A stretch of 5,708 nucleotides of DNA from contig JAAENB010000011.1 of assembly GCA_024224995.1 (NCBI GenBank), positions 1 through 5,708 of the forward strand, in the 5' to 3' direction. Shown here one piece after another: positions 5,560 through 5,708 of this stretch. The DNA comes from a bacterium. Its GTDB lineage: Bacteria > Spirochaetota > UBA4802 > UBA5550. Numbering within the stretch: position 1 is the first letter of the stretch; the number at the start of each line of letters is the position of its first letter. The translations under genes and the position numbers were made by a program. Below the pieces are notes generated by a model, which worked only from the letters and a program-made list of their open reading frames with translations, was not told the DNA's origin and did not search any database.

Positions 5560-5708
5560 CAAGCAAATTTTAGTTTCTTAAGAGTGCTGACCCTGCGAAG
5601 CAGGGAAAAAATAGATTAGAAACTAAATAGTACGTCATATATAAGGTATATGAACCCGGAATGTAACCTATGGCCGGAGCAATACCTCCGCAGATGTTCG
5701 GAACTCGC
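5559..5708 (+). repeat. Structured intergenic repeat, 3' copy (inverted relative to 1-150)
   Basis: It begins with ACAAGCAAATTTTAGTTTCT and continues with a small perfect stem CCCTGC-gaa-GCAGGG (5591-5605). About 32 bases follow that the 5' copy lacks (5606-5637), including an extra AGAAACTAAAT box (5618-5628). Next come the palindrome ATATA-agg-TATAT (5639-5651), AACCCGGAATGTAA, a stem CGGAG-caatac-CTCCG (5675-5690), and the start of the inverted core (5699-5708), where the window ends. It lies directly next to the long hairpin. No coding potential is seen. It is probably one member of a dispersed family, which cannot be tested from this window. Confidence 0.8.

Noticed and set aside
5316..5562. 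Minus-strand open frames of 70-77 codons across the MurU tail and hairpin
   Set aside because: Their translations are Pro/Cys-rich, they overlap a repeat hairpin, and they have no ribosome site or recognisable domain.
5591..5612. Stem CCCTGC/GCAGGG with adjacent A-run as an intrinsic terminator
   Set aside because: The run is A after the stem on the plus strand, so on the minus strand the T-run precedes the stem. Neither orientation fits a terminator.

Overview
The window holds five genes of a diderm (Gram-negative type) bacterium. The mix of a peptidoglycan-recycling kinase, a matching nucleotidyltransferase, a lipoprotein and a six-span membrane class III cyclase would fit a spirochaete such as a Treponema relative. 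That placement is a guess from gene style and intergenic repeats, because no rRNA or other marker is present.

Layout. Positions 1-150 are a structured non-coding repeat. Positions 247-1248 (+) encode an AmgK-like sugar kinase whose start has no Shine-Dalgarno and may be leaderless. Positions 1344-1865 (+) encode a small lipoprotein of unknown function. Its stop overlaps the stop of a convergent two-gene minus-strand operon. That operon is driven by a very good sigma70-type promoter (4495-4523). It encodes first a membrane-anchored protein with an SH3b domain, a degenerate YkuD-like domain and a DUF1287 domain (3142-4461), then a class III nucleotide cyclase (1862-3115). Divergent from this operon, 4614-5393 (+) encodes a MurU-like sugar-1-phosphate nucleotidyltransferase. 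Positions 5394-5708 are non-coding: a long hairpin, then a second copy of the 5' repeat in inverted orientation.

How the genes may work together. AmgK and MurU are successive enzymes of the UDP-MurNAc salvage pathway, in which MurNAc becomes MurNAc-1-phosphate and then UDP-MurNAc. Here they lie about 3.4 kb apart on the same strand, with a lipoprotein and an oppositely oriented operon between them. The first protein of that operon also looks like a cell-wall-facing protein, and its partner probably makes a cyclic nucleotide. The neighbourhood therefore suggests, but does not prove, a link between wall turnover and cyclic-nucleotide signalling.

The observations most worth checking are the SH3b / inactive-looking YkuD / DUF1287 architecture, and the inverted flanking repeats. 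One repeat stem carries a compensatory base change, and a conserved core of about 35 nt recurs in a hairpin loop whose arms differ from the sequence around the other copies. No CRISPR array, transposase, tRNA or rRNA was seen.
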